From contig JANYIN010000133.1 in assembly GCA_025362035.1 (NCBI GenBank), positions 1-64,000 of the forward strand: a DNA stretch of 64,000 bases, written 5' to 3'. The notes under the pieces were generated by a model. It ran no database searches. It had not been told where the DNA came from and was given only the letters and a program-made list of their open reading frames with translations. The stretch is from Gemmatimonadaceae bacterium. GTDB lineage: Bacteria; Gemmatimonadota; Gemmatimonadetes; Gemmatimonadales; Gemmatimonadaceae. The translations under genes and the position numbers were made by a program. This document shows positions 43,600 to 51,967 of the stretch, in pieces (position 1 is the first letter of the stretch; each line of letters starts with the position of its first letter).

Positions 43600-43935
43600 A
43601 TGCCCACTATGGCGAATGATCCCGTTGTCGCCGCCGCGCTCTTCCACGCGCTCTCGGATCCAATCCGGATCGAGGTGCTCCGTCTGCTCGCCAGCGGGGA
43701 ACGATGCGTGTGCGAGTTGATGGACGACTTGGGCCTTGCCCAGTCGCGTCTCTCCTGGCATCTCAGGACGCTCAAGGACGCCGGTCTGATTTCCGACCGG
43801 CGCGACGGCCGGTGGAGCTACTACGCGCTCCAGCGCGACGCCTTCGAACTGGCGGAGACGACCATTGCCGCGCTCAAACCGCGTGCCCGCCGCCTTACCG
43901 TGCGCGCCAACGACAGCTGCAGCCAGGCGATTTGA
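43600..43935 (+). CDS. arsR: ArsR-family arsenic-responsive repressor
   Basis: 111 residues from ATG 43600 (ATG 43609 is an alternative). Winged-helix sequence ALFHALSDPIRIEVLRLL opens the fold. GERCVCELMDDLGLAQSRLSWHLRTLKDAGLI combines the metalloid-site CVC motif with the recognition helix. It matches ArsR repressors that bind As(III) through Cys residues. It is the first gene of the arsR-arsM-arsN2 operon and sits directly behind its own operator. Confidence 0.92.
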   Translation: MPTMANDPVVAAALFHALSDPIRIEVLRLLASGERCVCELMDDLGLAQSRLSWHLRTLKDAGLISDRRDGRWSYYALQRDAFELAETTIAALKPRARRLTVRANDSCSQAI

Positions 43936-43987
43936 TTTTCTCTTTCGTCGTCAAGAAGTCCCGATACTGATCATACGGAGCGAAACC

Positions 43988-44899
43988 ATGGAGACCCCCG
44001 ATCTCGCGACCCTGCAGGAGATCGTCAGAGAGAAGTACGCCGCAGCGGCCGAGCGCGTCGCAGGCGGGGGAGGGACCTCCTGCTGTGCTCCGACCGGCGG
44101 CACCGGCGCCTGTTGCGGCGCGACCACGGAGTCGTGGGACCCGATCACGACCGATCTCTATGACGCCGGGCAGATCTCCGGGATTCCGGCCGAGGCGCTC
44201 CTTGCTTCGCTCGGCTGCGGAAACCCCACGCTACTTGCCGAGCTCGCGCCCGGAGAGACAGTGCTTGACCTCGGGTCCGGGGGCGGCATCGACGTTCTGC
44301 TCTCCGCCAAGCGCGTGGGTCCGACAGGCAAGGCGTATGGTCTCGACATGACGGACCAGATGCTCGCACTGGCAAATGAGAACAAACGGCGCGCAGGCGC
44401 CACCAACGTTGAGTTCCTCCGTGGCCACATCGAAGCGATCCCGCTGCCGAGCAATTCGGTGGACGTCATCATCTCGAATTGTGTCATCAATTTGTCCGGA
44501 GACAAGCGCGCCGTGCTCGCCGAAGCCTATCGCGTGTTGAAGCCGGGAGGGCGATTTGCCGTCTCCGACGTGGTGGTGCGCGGCGATCCGCCCGAAGCGG
44601 TGAAGAAGAACATGGAACTCTGGGTTGGCTGCGTGGCGGGCGCACTGGGGGACGAGGAATTTCTGGCGCTGCTGCAGGGAGTCGGCTTCACGAACGCCTC
44701 GATCGAACCGACGCGCATCTACACGGCACACGATGCCGCCGCGTTTCTGTCCGGCACAGGCCTCGACGGCGAGACGTTGGCTCGCGAAATCGACGGTAAG
44801 TTTCTGAGCGCCTTCATCCGGGCCACCAAGCCGGGGACTGCACACGCGGCGGCACTTCCGGTCGCTGAGGCGTGCTGCGGTTCGGACTGCTGCAGTTGA
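43988..44899 (+). CDS. arsM: Arsenite S-adenosylmethionine methyltransferase
   Basis: 303 residues from ATG 43988. The SAM site is VLDLGSGGGIDVLLSA, followed by LDMTDQML. ArsM features include an N-terminal Cys pair region (TSCCAP, GACCGA), SNCVINLSGDK with a conserved Cys, ELWVGCVAGAL with another, and a Cys-rich tail (CCGSDCCS). It methylates As(III) to volatile or less retained forms in the cytoplasm. It is 52 bases after arsR and 2 bases before arsN2. Confidence 0.93.
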   Translation: METPDLATLQEIVREKYAAAAERVAGGGGTSCCAPTGGTGACCGATTESWDPITTDLYDAGQISGIPAEALLASLGCGNPTLLAELAPGETVLDLGSGGGIDVLLSAKRVGPTGKAYGLDMTDQMLALANENKRRAGATNVEFLRGHIEAIPLPSNSVDVIISNCVINLSGDKRAVLAEAYRVLKPGGRFAVSDVVVRGDPPEAVKKNMELWVGCVAGALGDEEFLALLQGVGFTNASIEPTRIYTAHDAAAFLSGTGLDGETLAREIDGKFLSAFIRATKPGTAHAAALPVAEACCGSDCCS

Positions 44900-44901
44900 C
44901 A

Positions 44902-45375
44902 ATGACCACGTTGCCCGAAGCAGGCGTGTCCGAGAACGCCGTCATTCGCCCTGCGACGCGCGCCGACTTCCCGCGCATCGAGGCCCTGCTTGCCGCCAGC
45001 CACCTGCCAAGTATCGGCGCTTCCGATTTGCTTGACGGATTCTTCGTCGCCGACAACAATGGCGAGATCGTCGGGGTGGTCGGGCTCGAGAACTGCGCTC
45101 GCGAATACGCATTGCTGCGCTCCACGGCCATCGCATCGGAATGGCGCAGCCGATCGCTCGGACGACGGCTTGTCGAACGCGCCATTGAGGACGCCAAGCG
45201 CCGCGGCATCGTGTCACTGTATCTCCTCACGACCACGGCGGAACGATACTTCCCCCGATTCGGATTCGTGACCACGCGGCGGGAGCTCGTTCCCGCCGAA
45301 GTGCAGGCGACTGCGGAGTTTCGAGGCGCGTGCCCGGCATCGGCGACCGTCATGTCGCTCACCCTCGCGTCCTGA
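44902..45375 (+). CDS. arsN2: ArsN2-type GNAT acetyltransferase
   Basis: 157 residues from ATG 44902, 2 bases after the arsM stop. GNAT fold: IRPATRADFPRIEALLAASHLP, VADNNGEIVGVVGLE, LLRSTAIASEWRSRSLGRRLVERA (acetyl-CoA loop) and LYLLTTTAERYFPRFGF. The last motif and the operon position are typical of ArsN2. Related ArsN1 enzymes acetylate trivalent organoarsenicals; the ArsN2 substrate is less certain. Confidence 0.88.
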   Translation: MTTLPEAGVSENAVIRPATRADFPRIEALLAASHLPSIGASDLLDGFFVADNNGEIVGVVGLENCAREYALLRSTAIASEWRSRSLGRRLVERAIEDAKRRGIVSLYLLTTTAERYFPRFGFVTTRRELVPAEVQATAEFRGACPASATVMSLTLAS

Positions 45376-45381
45376 GCCGCG

Positions 45382-45933
45382 ATGCGCTACGCGCTGCTAT
45401 CGGATGTACATGCCAATCCGGCGGTCACGCTCGGCTTCTGGTCCGTGCGGCGATTCCCCACCGCGGACGTCATTCCCTATATCAGTTCGCAATGCGCCGG
45501 CGCACTCGCGGCGGCGGCGGTCCTTGGATGGCTTCTTGGGCCCGTCGCGAATTTCGGCGCCACGGTTCCGTCGCTTCCCGTCACCCAGGCATTCGTGGTC
45601 GAGATGGGATTCAGCGGAATCCTCGCCTTCGTGATCTCGGCCGCGGCCACTGACTCGCGCACACCGCCGGCGATCGCGCCGTTCGTGATTGGCTCCACAG
45701 TCTTTGCTGGAGCGCTCGTCACCGGCCCGCTCACCGGCGGCTCATTCAACCCGGCGAGGACGTTCGGGCCGGCATTGGTCGGCGGAATTTGGACGTCGCA
45801 CTGGCTCTACTGGTTGGCGCCCATCGCGGGCATGATCGTCGCCATGCATCTGTATGACTTCCTGCGCGCAGCGACGCCGGAGCGCGACGCGCCGCTGACG
45901 GTCACGGGCGTCGAAGGGCCGATCGAGGAGTAG
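45382..45933 (+). pseudogene. N-terminally truncated aquaporin (MIP) fused to a metallophosphoesterase-like start
   Basis: 183 residues against about 230 for normal MIP channels. Both pore motifs remain: NPAVTLGFW at residue 12 and GGSFNPARTFGPAL near the C-terminus. The first two helices are missing, and the gene ahead ends 6 bases upstream, so the missing part is not simply in another frame. The first residues, MRYALLSDVHAN, are those with which metallophosphoesterases begin, while aquaporins read HLNPAVTLGFW at the joint. It looks like a deletion that fused two neighbouring ars-operon genes at HAN/HLN. Aquaporins such as AqpS do occur in ars operons. It may be non-functional or a short channel. 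Confidence 0.75.
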
Positions 45934-45964
45934 GTGCGGCTCTCCCGGTCGTATACTTCCGCCC

Positions 45965-47050
45965 ATGATCCGCCCGTTTGCGTCACTTGGCTCCTCGCCG
46001 TCTGGAGACCGGCTGCAGAGGATACTCCGCTCGCCGAACTATCGCGACGGCGCATTTCAGAATCCTGTGCCCGGCGGCCTGGATGCCATGTGGCCGACGA
46101 TCGCGACCCTGCAGCGCCAGTTCTTCGGAAAGGAGCGGCGCCGTCCGCCCGCGCCCATTCCAATCGTCCCGCTGGCGCGAAAGGACTTCGAGTCGAGCCC
46201 CGCGTCCGGATTACGCGTGACATGGCTCGGCCACGCCACGACGCTCATTGAGATCGACGGATTTCGAGTGCTGGTCGACCCCGTCTGGTGCGATCGAGCG
46301 TCACCCTCGCAGCTCATCGGTCCCGAGCGCTTCCACGCGCCACCCATCGCTCTGCAGGACCTACCGGCGCTGGACGTCGTGGTCCTGACGCACGATCACT
46401 ACGATCACCTCGACATGGATGCGGTGCGCACCCTGGCGTCGAGTGCGACGCAGGACCGCATGCAGTTCGTGACTGCGCTGGGCGTCGGCGCCCATCTCGA
46501 GTCGTGGGGCATAACGAGCCGCCGGATTACGGAACTCGATTGGACGGACACGGCGCATGTCGGCGAGCTGCGAATCATCGCTGCGCCGGCGCGACATTAT
46601 TCGGGACGGATGCTCGAGCGCAACCAGACGCTGTGGGCGTCGTGGGTGATCGCCGGGCCGCGCCACCGTGTATTCCACAGCGGCGACACGGGCTTCTTCG
46701 CGGGAATCTCGCTCGTCGGTGAGAAGTATGGCCCCTTCCACCTCAGCATGATCAAGGTCGGGGCGTATGGAGAGGACTGGCCGGACATCCATCTGAATCC
46801 GGAGGAGGCGGTTCGCGTCCACGAGTCGATCGGTGGCGGGCTTCTTCTTCCCATCCATTGGGGAACGTTCAACCTGGCATTCCACTCGTGGGATGAACCG
46901 GTTGACCGCCTCGTGGCGGCGGCCGAGCGCGCGGCGAACACTCAGCTCGTCGTGCCGCGTCCGGGTCAATGTATCGAGCCGTCGTCGCCGCCATCGCTGA
47001 CGACGTGGTGGCGACAACTCATGCCAGCCCAGGCCTCGCAGCGTCCGTAG
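45965..47050 (+). CDS. MBL-fold metallo-hydrolase (NAPE-PLD/UlaG-like)
   Basis: 361 residues. The metallo-beta-lactamase fold is shown by VTWLGHATTLIEIDGFRVLVDPVW, the metal site THDHYDHLD, AAPARHYSGR, FHSGDTGFF and LLPIHWGTFNL. The N-terminal 80 residues (DGAFQNPVPGG, FGKERRRPPAPIPIVPLA) match the N-acyl-phosphatidylethanolamine phospholipase-D-like branch. It would hydrolyse a phosphodiester or related ester. No signal peptide is present. Its 3' end overlaps the convergent repeat-rich frame. Confidence 0.9.
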   Translation: MIRPFASLGSSPSGDRLQRILRSPNYRDGAFQNPVPGGLDAMWPTIATLQRQFFGKERRRPPAPIPIVPLARKDFESSPASGLRVTWLGHATTLIEIDGFRVLVDPVWCDRASPSQLIGPERFHAPPIALQDLPALDVVVLTHDHYDHLDMDAVRTLASSATQDRMQFVTALGVGAHLESWGITSRRITELDWTDTAHVGELRIIAAPARHYSGRMLERNQTLWASWVIAGPRHRVFHSGDTGFFAGISLVGEKYGPFHLSMIKVGAYGEDWPDIHLNPEEAVRVHESIGGGLLLPIHWGTFNLAFHSWDEPVDRLVAAAERAANTQLVVPRPGQCIEPSSPPSLTTWWRQLMPAQASQRP

Positions 47051-47837
47051 GTCTTCTCGCATTTGGGACGGCGCACACTTGCTTCGTTGCCGCAAGACGG
47101 CCCGTCCTGACCACGACCACTAACGAGCCCGCGTCGGCGCGGACGAAGCCATCGTCGGTACGAACGAGGCCATCGTCGGCACGGAGGAGGCCATCGTCGG
47201 CGCGGACGAGGCAATCGCTGACGCGGACGAGGCTATCGTCGGCGCGGACGAGGTCATCATCGGAGCGGTCGAGACCTTCGTCGGCGCGGACGAGGTTATC
47301 GTCGGCGCGCAGGCGACGTTTGGGGGTGCGGAGGAGACTATCGCCGGCGCGGACGGGGTTCATGCCGCTGCGGGCGACGCTCTCGGCGGTGCGGACGAGG
47401 CTTGCGGCGACGCGCACAAGGCTGTCCGCGGCGCGACGGATCCTCACGTCGCTGTGAACGTGCGTCGCAGCGGAGCGGACGCGCCCGTCGTGGCGACGAC
47501 GCTGCCGAGCGACGCGTCGGACGATGCTCTCATCAGTGCCGGCGAGGCTTTCGTCGGCGCGGAGGAAACTCATGGCCGCGCGGACGACGCTGTCGCCGGA
47601 ACGAACGGGGCAGTCGGCCATTCGCAGCATCCTGTCGTCGCGTCGGCGCGGGCTGTGGCCACGTCTGACGGGGCTGTCGTCGGTGGGGTCGCGCTTCACG
47701 TCGCGCTGGATCAGCCTGTTGCGGCGTCTGAGCAGGCTGTCCTCCTGCTGGACGGAGATGCCCTCGCAGCATTCGACGCTGTCGTCGCTGGCCACGGGTC
47801 CGACGTCCGAACGAGGCCGACTCGCCACGCCACTCAT
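47019..47837 (-). CDS. Possible heptapeptide-repeat protein, consensus [DE]-[SG]-L-V-R-[AT]-D
   Basis: A 272-residue frame with an ATG start at 47837 and a stop inside the 3' end of the MBL gene. Nearly the whole protein is a seven-residue repeat such as DGLVRTD, DSLVRAD and ESVARSG, about 30 units without break. Arg at repeat position 5 is held by CGC, CGT, CGA and AGA codons, and position 1 by Asp or Glu, suggesting selection in this frame. No Shine-Dalgarno sequence is seen. The opposite strand in the same codon phase is also open (47124-47903; repeats of the VGADEAI type) but has no ATG/GTG/TTG before 47454. I do not recognise the family; a helical coiled-coil is possible. The region could also be non-coding. 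Confidence 0.4.
   Translation of the reverse strand: MSGVASRPRSDVGPVASDDSVECCEGISVQQEDSLLRRRNRLIQRDVKRDPTDDSPVRRGHSPRRRDDRMLRMADCPVRSGDSVVRAAMSFLRADESLAGTDESIVRRVARQRRRHDGRVRSAATHVHSDVRIRRAADSLVRVAASLVRTAESVARSGMNPVRAGDSLLRTPKRRLRADDNLVRADEGLDRSDDDLVRADDSLVRVSDCLVRADDGLLRADDGLVRTDDGFVRADAGSLVVVVRTGRLAATKQVCAVPNARRPTDAARPGLA
47133..47804. repeat. Degenerate 21-bp tandem repeat, about 32 units in perfect phase
   Basis: The unit is close to GTCGGCGCGGACGAGGCTAT plus C. The first eight units (47133-47300) are very similar; later ones drift but keep the 21-base register to about 47804 with no insertion or deletion visible. Examples at 47196 and 47238 differ at only three bases. A length of 21 gives a whole number of codons in every frame, so all six frames carry heptapeptide repeats. 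Uniform spacing with no spacers excludes a CRISPR array. Confidence 0.85.
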
Positions 47838-48157
47838 AGCGCCGTCGTCGCATTGCGCGGAAAAAACCAGTCGCTTCGGCGACGCGACGTCGAGCCGACG
47901 TAAGCCATCCGCGCTGTCTCGCGGAACCCTCGCCCCGTTTCAGGAACGGCAACGGCAACGGGCAGAGTGACGTCCGATCGGACGACGATGACGGGGGATG
48001 GGCTTCTGTCGCGGGTGCTGGGTAGCGGCTATGTGGGTGTGAGCGAACGCCGGGAACAGCGCGCGCGTATATCAGGGGGACAGGAAGCGTCGTCGGGTCC
48101 CTCTTCCCGGGCGCGCGACGTGATCTCAGCGCGTACCGACCATTCCACCTGGACCGC
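47838..48157. other. Intergenic region upstream of the M28 peptidase, 320 bases
   Basis: No credible gene is seen here. The first part continues the arginine-rich composition of the repeat block without clear units. It must hold the peptidase promoter and, if the minus-strand heptad frame is real, its promoter too. I see no consensus boxes, terminator or strong palindrome. Confidence 0.5.
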
Positions 48158-49378
48158 ATGTCTCTCTCGTCGAAAAGCATTCTCGCGGGCGTTGCGCTTG
48201 CCGCTGCCATGGCCACACCAGTTCTATCGCAGAGTCCTGTGGGAGGGGTGCGCTCCGACTCCGCCGATGAGGCCATAACGCAGATCGTCGCACGGCTCGA
48301 TCTCGAGAGGTACAAGGCGACCATCAAGGGGCTCACGCAGTTCGGCGACCGTCGTCAGGGCACGGACCGCAATCGGAATGCGGTGGACTGGATCGAGGCG
48401 CAGTTGAAGAGCTATGGCTGCACACCGACCGCGCGCATCACGTACGAGTATCAGCCGCCACCGCCGCGCGTGGCGACGCCTCGCCCTCAAGGCACCGGTC
48501 GCGGCAGCACAGCGCAGGGAGGGGGCCGCATGTTCGGTGTGCGGACGCCAACAGGCGTCAATACCGACTCGCTCAAGCAAACCGACCCGAAGGTTCGCGC
48601 GCTCGATGCGCAGCCAACGTCGCCGGGTGAGAGACAGGAGGTCTACTGCACGAAGACCGGCGCTACGCGTCCCGACGAGATGTACATCGTCGGCGCGCAC
48701 ATGGACGGCCATGGCTGGGGTGAGGCCGCCAATGACGACGGCTCCGGCACCGCCTTGGTGATGGAGCTCGCGCGCATCTTCAGCTCGCCGGACGTGGAGA
48801 CCGTCCGCTCGATCCGCTTCATCCTGTGGAACAACGAGGAGACGGGTCTCAATGGCGCTCGTGCGTACGTCGCGCAGCGATCGGCACTGCAGGGCAAGGA
48901 AGATCCGGCCGGTTCGGGCAAGTATCCGGAGCCCAGGTGGCTGGGGATGATCCAGCACGACATGATGCTGTTCGATCACGGCATGCCCAATCCCGACGGC
49001 ACCATGCGAAAGGAGCAGCGCGCGGAGGCCGACGTGAACATCGAGTTCGCCGGTTCGTCCAAGTTCGCTGACGGAGCCATGAAGCTCGCGTGGTTCTTTC
49101 AGACCGCGAATGAAAAGTTCGCCGCCGACTATCCCGCCGCGGTGAGCCAGCACATGACCAACACGGACTCCGATCCGTTCAAGGACATCGTTCCCGCTAT
49201 CAGCCTGCGCGAGAACGAGCGCGGCGCCCAGATCGGCGCGGGCTGGGACCCGCAGTGGCATCAGGTCACTGACATGTACTCCACGTATGACGACAAGGAT
49301 TTCCGCCTCGGCTTGAACGCCACGCAGACTACGCTCGGCGCCCTCGCGCAGCTGACTGGAGCGAAGCTCAGGAAGTGA
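48158..49378 (+). CDS. Secreted M28-family zinc aminopeptidase
   Basis: 406 residues with a signal peptide (SKSILAGVALAAAMATPVLSQ, cleavage likely after LSQ or nearby). Zinc ligands are visible: VGAHMDGHGWG (His, Asp), NDDGSGTALVME (Asp), NNEETGLNGA (Glu-Glu, catalytic and ligand) and QWHQVTDMY (His). The family removes N-terminal residues from peptides in the periplasm or medium. A proline-rich insert (PPPPRVATPRPQ) sits at about residues 105-125. It stands alone. Confidence 0.92.
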   Translation: MSLSSKSILAGVALAAAMATPVLSQSPVGGVRSDSADEAITQIVARLDLERYKATIKGLTQFGDRRQGTDRNRNAVDWIEAQLKSYGCTPTARITYEYQPPPPRVATPRPQGTGRGSTAQGGGRMFGVRTPTGVNTDSLKQTDPKVRALDAQPTSPGERQEVYCTKTGATRPDEMYIVGAHMDGHGWGEAANDDGSGTALVMELARIFSSPDVETVRSIRFILWNNEETGLNGARAYVAQRSALQGKEDPAGSGKYPEPRWLGMIQHDMMLFDHGMPNPDGTMRKEQRAEADVNIEFAGSSKFADGAMKLAWFFQTANEKFAADYPAAVSQHMTNTDSDPFKDIVPAISLRENERGAQIGAGWDPQWHQVTDMYSTYDDKDFRLGLNATQTTLGALAQLTGAKLRK

Positions 49379-49505
49379 GGCGCCGGGCGCGATTCGCGGG
49401 GGACGCCGGTATAACGCCGACCCATGGCGCACCGACCGGCGCGCCCTCACTTTCGTCCCCTCTCGCCCAGGGAGTACTGGTGCCGCCCGTGAAATCGCTG
49501 GCGTC

Positions 49506-51134
49506 GTGATCTGGAGACAGAGCTACGACCCGCTGCAGAACGTCGTCCTCTCGACGCTTGTCGCGGCCCTTCCGCTCGTCGTGCTCCTCGGCCTGCTGGC
49601 GTCGCGTCGAATCCGCGCGCACTACGCGGCACTTGGGGGATTGGTGGTCGCCGTGCTGGTGGCGGTGTTCGTCATCGGCATGCCCGTCGGCATGGCGTTG
49701 GCCGCGGCCGAGTTCGGCGCCCTGTACGGGTTGCTGCCGATTGGCTGGATCATCATCAACGTGCTCTTCCTGTATCATCTCGCGGAGCAGCGTGGGTTGC
49801 TGGACGACCTCCGGAACGCGATAACGCACGTCACCGTCGATCCGCGCCTGCAACTCCTGCTGATCGCGTTCTCCTTCGGCGCCTTTTTCGAGGGCGCGGC
49901 GGGCTTCGGGACGCCAGTGGCCGTGACGAGCGTCCTGCTGATTGGACTCGGCTTCGCGCCGTTGCAGGCATCCGGGCTGTCGCTCATCGCGAACACGGCG
50001 CCCGTGGCATTCGGCGCGCTCGGCACACCCATCATTGCTCTGCAGGGGGTCACCGGGCTGGATCTCCAGCAGTTGAGCCAGATGGTGGGACGCCAGCTGC
50101 CGATCTTCTCGCTCATGATTCCGTTCTGGCTGATCTGCGCGTTCGCCGGCTTTCGCGGCATGCTCGACGTGTGGCCGGCGCTGTTGGTGGCGGGACTCAC
50201 CTTTGCCGTGCCGCAGTTTCTCGTTTCCAACTTTCACGGGCCCTGGCTCGTGGACATCGTGTCCGCGATCTGCTCCATCGTGGCGCTCACCTGGTTCCTC
50301 CGGTACTGGAGTCCGCCCCAGTACGAGGTGCGGAGCACGCCCCGGAAAGACGCCGGCGGGCTTGCGCAGCCCGCGTTCTATCTTCGCGCATTCATGCCGT
50401 GGCTGGTGCTGAGCGCGTTCGTGTTCGTGTGGGGCCTGCCACAAGTGAAGGCGCTTCTCAACGGACTCTCGGCGCCGACGCTGCCGATTCACGGCCTCGA
50501 CCGGCTCGTTCAACGGGTGCCGCCGGTGGTGCAGGTCGTGACCACCGAGCCCGCGGTCTTTCTGTGCAACTGGTTGTCCGCCTCAGGCACGGCCATCCTG
50601 CTGTCCGCCATCGTATCTGGGCTACTGATGCGGTATCGCCTGAGCGAGATGTTGCGCATCTACGTGCGCACGGTGTGGCTCGTGCGGCAGTCGCTCATCA
50701 CGATCGCCGCGATGCTGGCGCTCGGGTACACGACGCGATACTCGGGTGAAGACGTCATTCTTGGTCTCGCCTTCGCGCGCACCGGAGCGATGTATCCGTT
50801 CTTCGGGGCGATGCTCGGCTGGCTGGGCGTGGCCCTCACCGGGTCGGACACGTCATCGAACGTGCTGTTCGGCAGCCTTCAGAAGATTACCGCCCACCAG
50901 ATTGGCGTGAGCCCCGTGCTCATGGCGGCGGCGAACAGTTCGGGCGGGGTGATGGGGAAGATGATCGACGCACAGAGCATCGTCGTCGCGAGCACCGCCA
51001 CGCGTTGGTACGGACAGGAGTGGCGCATCCTTCGCTTCGTGATCTTCCACAGCATCGCGCTGGCGGCGCTGGTGGGCGTGCTCGTTCTGTTGCAGGCCTA
51101 CGTCGCGCCGTTTACGCGGATGGTGCCGCATTGA
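49506..51134 (+). CDS. lctP: L-lactate permease family transporter
   Basis: 542 residues, GTG start, with about 12-14 membrane helices. FEGAAGFGTPVAVT and IGLGFAPLQASGLSLIANTAPVAFGALGTPI are the family signatures, and LTGSDTSSNVLFGSLQ near the end is the second. It imports L-lactate, and often D-lactate or glycolate, by proton symport. It is followed by a MarR-type regulator 123 bases downstream. The hydroxyacid oxidase at 41098 could use the imported acid, but is too distant to claim linkage. Confidence 0.93.
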   Translation: MIWRQSYDPLQNVVLSTLVAALPLVVLLGLLASRRIRAHYAALGGLVVAVLVAVFVIGMPVGMALAAAEFGALYGLLPIGWIIINVLFLYHLAEQRGLLDDLRNAITHVTVDPRLQLLLIAFSFGAFFEGAAGFGTPVAVTSVLLIGLGFAPLQASGLSLIANTAPVAFGALGTPIIALQGVTGLDLQQLSQMVGRQLPIFSLMIPFWLICAFAGFRGMLDVWPALLVAGLTFAVPQFLVSNFHGPWLVDIVSAICSIVALTWFLRYWSPPQYEVRSTPRKDAGGLAQPAFYLRAFMPWLVLSAFVFVWGLPQVKALLNGLSAPTLPIHGLDRLVQRVPPVVQVVTTEPAVFLCNWLSASGTAILLSAIVSGLLMRYRLSEMLRIYVRTVWLVRQSLITIAAMLALGYTTRYSGEDVILGLAFARTGAMYPFFGAMLGWLGVALTGSDTSSNVLFGSLQKITAHQIGVSPVLMAAANSSGGVMGKMIDAQSIVVASTATRWYGQEWRILRFVIFHSIALAALVGVLVLLQAYVAPFTRMVPH

Positions 51135-51221
51135 CCGAAGGCAGCGGTGTGCATTTCTCAGCAGGCGAACCCCACGTTTGCCACGGCCAACGACTGTGGC
51201 TGTCGTCTCGCACTAGACTGG

Positions 51222-51250
51222 TTGACTTGAATCCGTCGCGGCTGTATTGT
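51222..51250 (+). promoter_or_regulatory. Sigma70-type promoter of the MarR gene
   Basis: TTGACT (51222-51227) and TATTGT (51245-51250) are separated by 17 bases. The expected start of transcription, near 51257, is almost at the ATG at 51258, so the message would be leaderless or nearly so, unless the true start is the ATG of SMLGLL at residue 27. The operator palindrome overlaps the -10 end. Confidence 0.65.
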
Positions 51251-51263
51251 TCATAGTATGAAC
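51249..51263. promoter_or_regulatory. Palindromic MarR operator GTTCATA-N-TATGAAC
   Basis: A perfect 15-base inverted repeat, GTTCATAGTATGAAC, spans the -10 end, the probable transcription start and the ATG of the MarR gene. A matching TTCATATATGAA lies just past the other end of the gene. The position fits autorepression by the encoded MarR protein. Confidence 0.7.
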
Positions 51264-51725
51264 TACAATGATGATTGCCATCCCGATGCCGGGAAGGCGT
51301 CCACCGATGAATTGGGCGGAAGCTCGGTCAACTCGATGCTGGGGCTGCTCCGTGCGGCCCGGAACATTCAGGACCAGTTGGAAGTGACGCTGGATTTCGT
51401 GGGGCTTTCATCGGCCAAGTATCAGGCGCTGGACGCGCTCGTCAATGCCGGGGGTTCTCTGCCCCTCAGCGAATTGGCCGGCAAGCTGCGGTGCGTGCGA
51501 TCAAACATCACTCAGTTGGCAGATCGGCTGGAAGCGGACGGTCTAGTGAAGCGCGTGGATGACCAGAACGACCGGCGCGCCATCCTGGCCGTGGTAACGC
51601 CGCTCGGTGCCGCTCGGCAGAAGGCCGGCGAGGCGGCCATCGCTGCGCTACAGGACTCTCTCGCGGCGCGCGTGGCCCCTGAGGATCGCGCGTCCTTTCT
51701 GCGGGTCTTGGCCGTTTTGCAGTAG
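51258..51725 (+). CDS. MarR-family transcriptional regulator
   Basis: 155 residues from ATG 51258. The core is winged-helix: LSSAKYQALDALVNAGGSLPLSELAGKLRCVRSNITQLADRLEADGLVKRVDDQNDRRAILAVVTPLG, containing the DxRxxxxxLT-like wing (NDRRAILAVVTPLG). A dimer helix follows. The first 25 residues are hydrophilic with no family match, so a later start is possible. MarR proteins sense small aromatic or phenolic ligands and repress nearby genes. Likely targets are itself and the DUF3108 gene through the two palindromes. Confidence 0.9.
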   Translation: MNYNDDCHPDAGKASTDELGGSSVNSMLGLLRAARNIQDQLEVTLDFVGLSSAKYQALDALVNAGGSLPLSELAGKLRCVRSNITQLADRLEADGLVKRVDDQNDRRAILAVVTPLGAARQKAGEAAIAALQDSLAARVAPEDRASFLRVLAVLQ

Positions 51726-51750
51726 TGGAACCTTTTCTATGGTCGCCAGC

Positions 51751-51762
51751 TTCATATATGAA
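51751..51762. promoter_or_regulatory. Second MarR-type palindrome TTCATATATGAA
   Basis: A perfect 12-base palindrome with the same half-site (TTCATA/TATGAA) as the operator over the marR start, but with no central base. It lies 25 bases after the marR stop and 206 bases before the DUF3108 gene. It probably controls that downstream gene. No clear -35/-10 pair was found around it. Confidence 0.55.
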
Positions 51763-51967
51763 CAGTGTAGGCGTAGAAGATTGATGGGACGTTTGGTCCC
51801 CAGTCGATTCCACTACCCGCCGTTCGACGAACTTCATGAGGCGGGCGAAAATGAACCAAAACGGATTCTGGCGTCGTAGTCATATCAACGTCTGCGCAAT
51901 CTCGTGACGCCCGCAGGCGCTCATCCGCAGTAAGACCCGCACCGCGGTGCCGGGGGAGTAATGCCAA

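Noticed and set aside
47133..47804. CRISPR array
   Set aside because: Units are contiguous 21-mers without spacers, drift gradually and keep codon phase; no cas genes are near.
41098..51134. A lactate uptake and oxidation operon (hydroxyacid oxidase plus lactate permease)
   Set aside because: The two genes are 7 kb apart with arsenic, MBL and peptidase genes between them; no shared regulation is visible.
51784..51879. A 31-codon frame after the MarR gene
   Set aside because: No ribosome site and no recognisable features; likely chance in the region before the DUF3108 gene.
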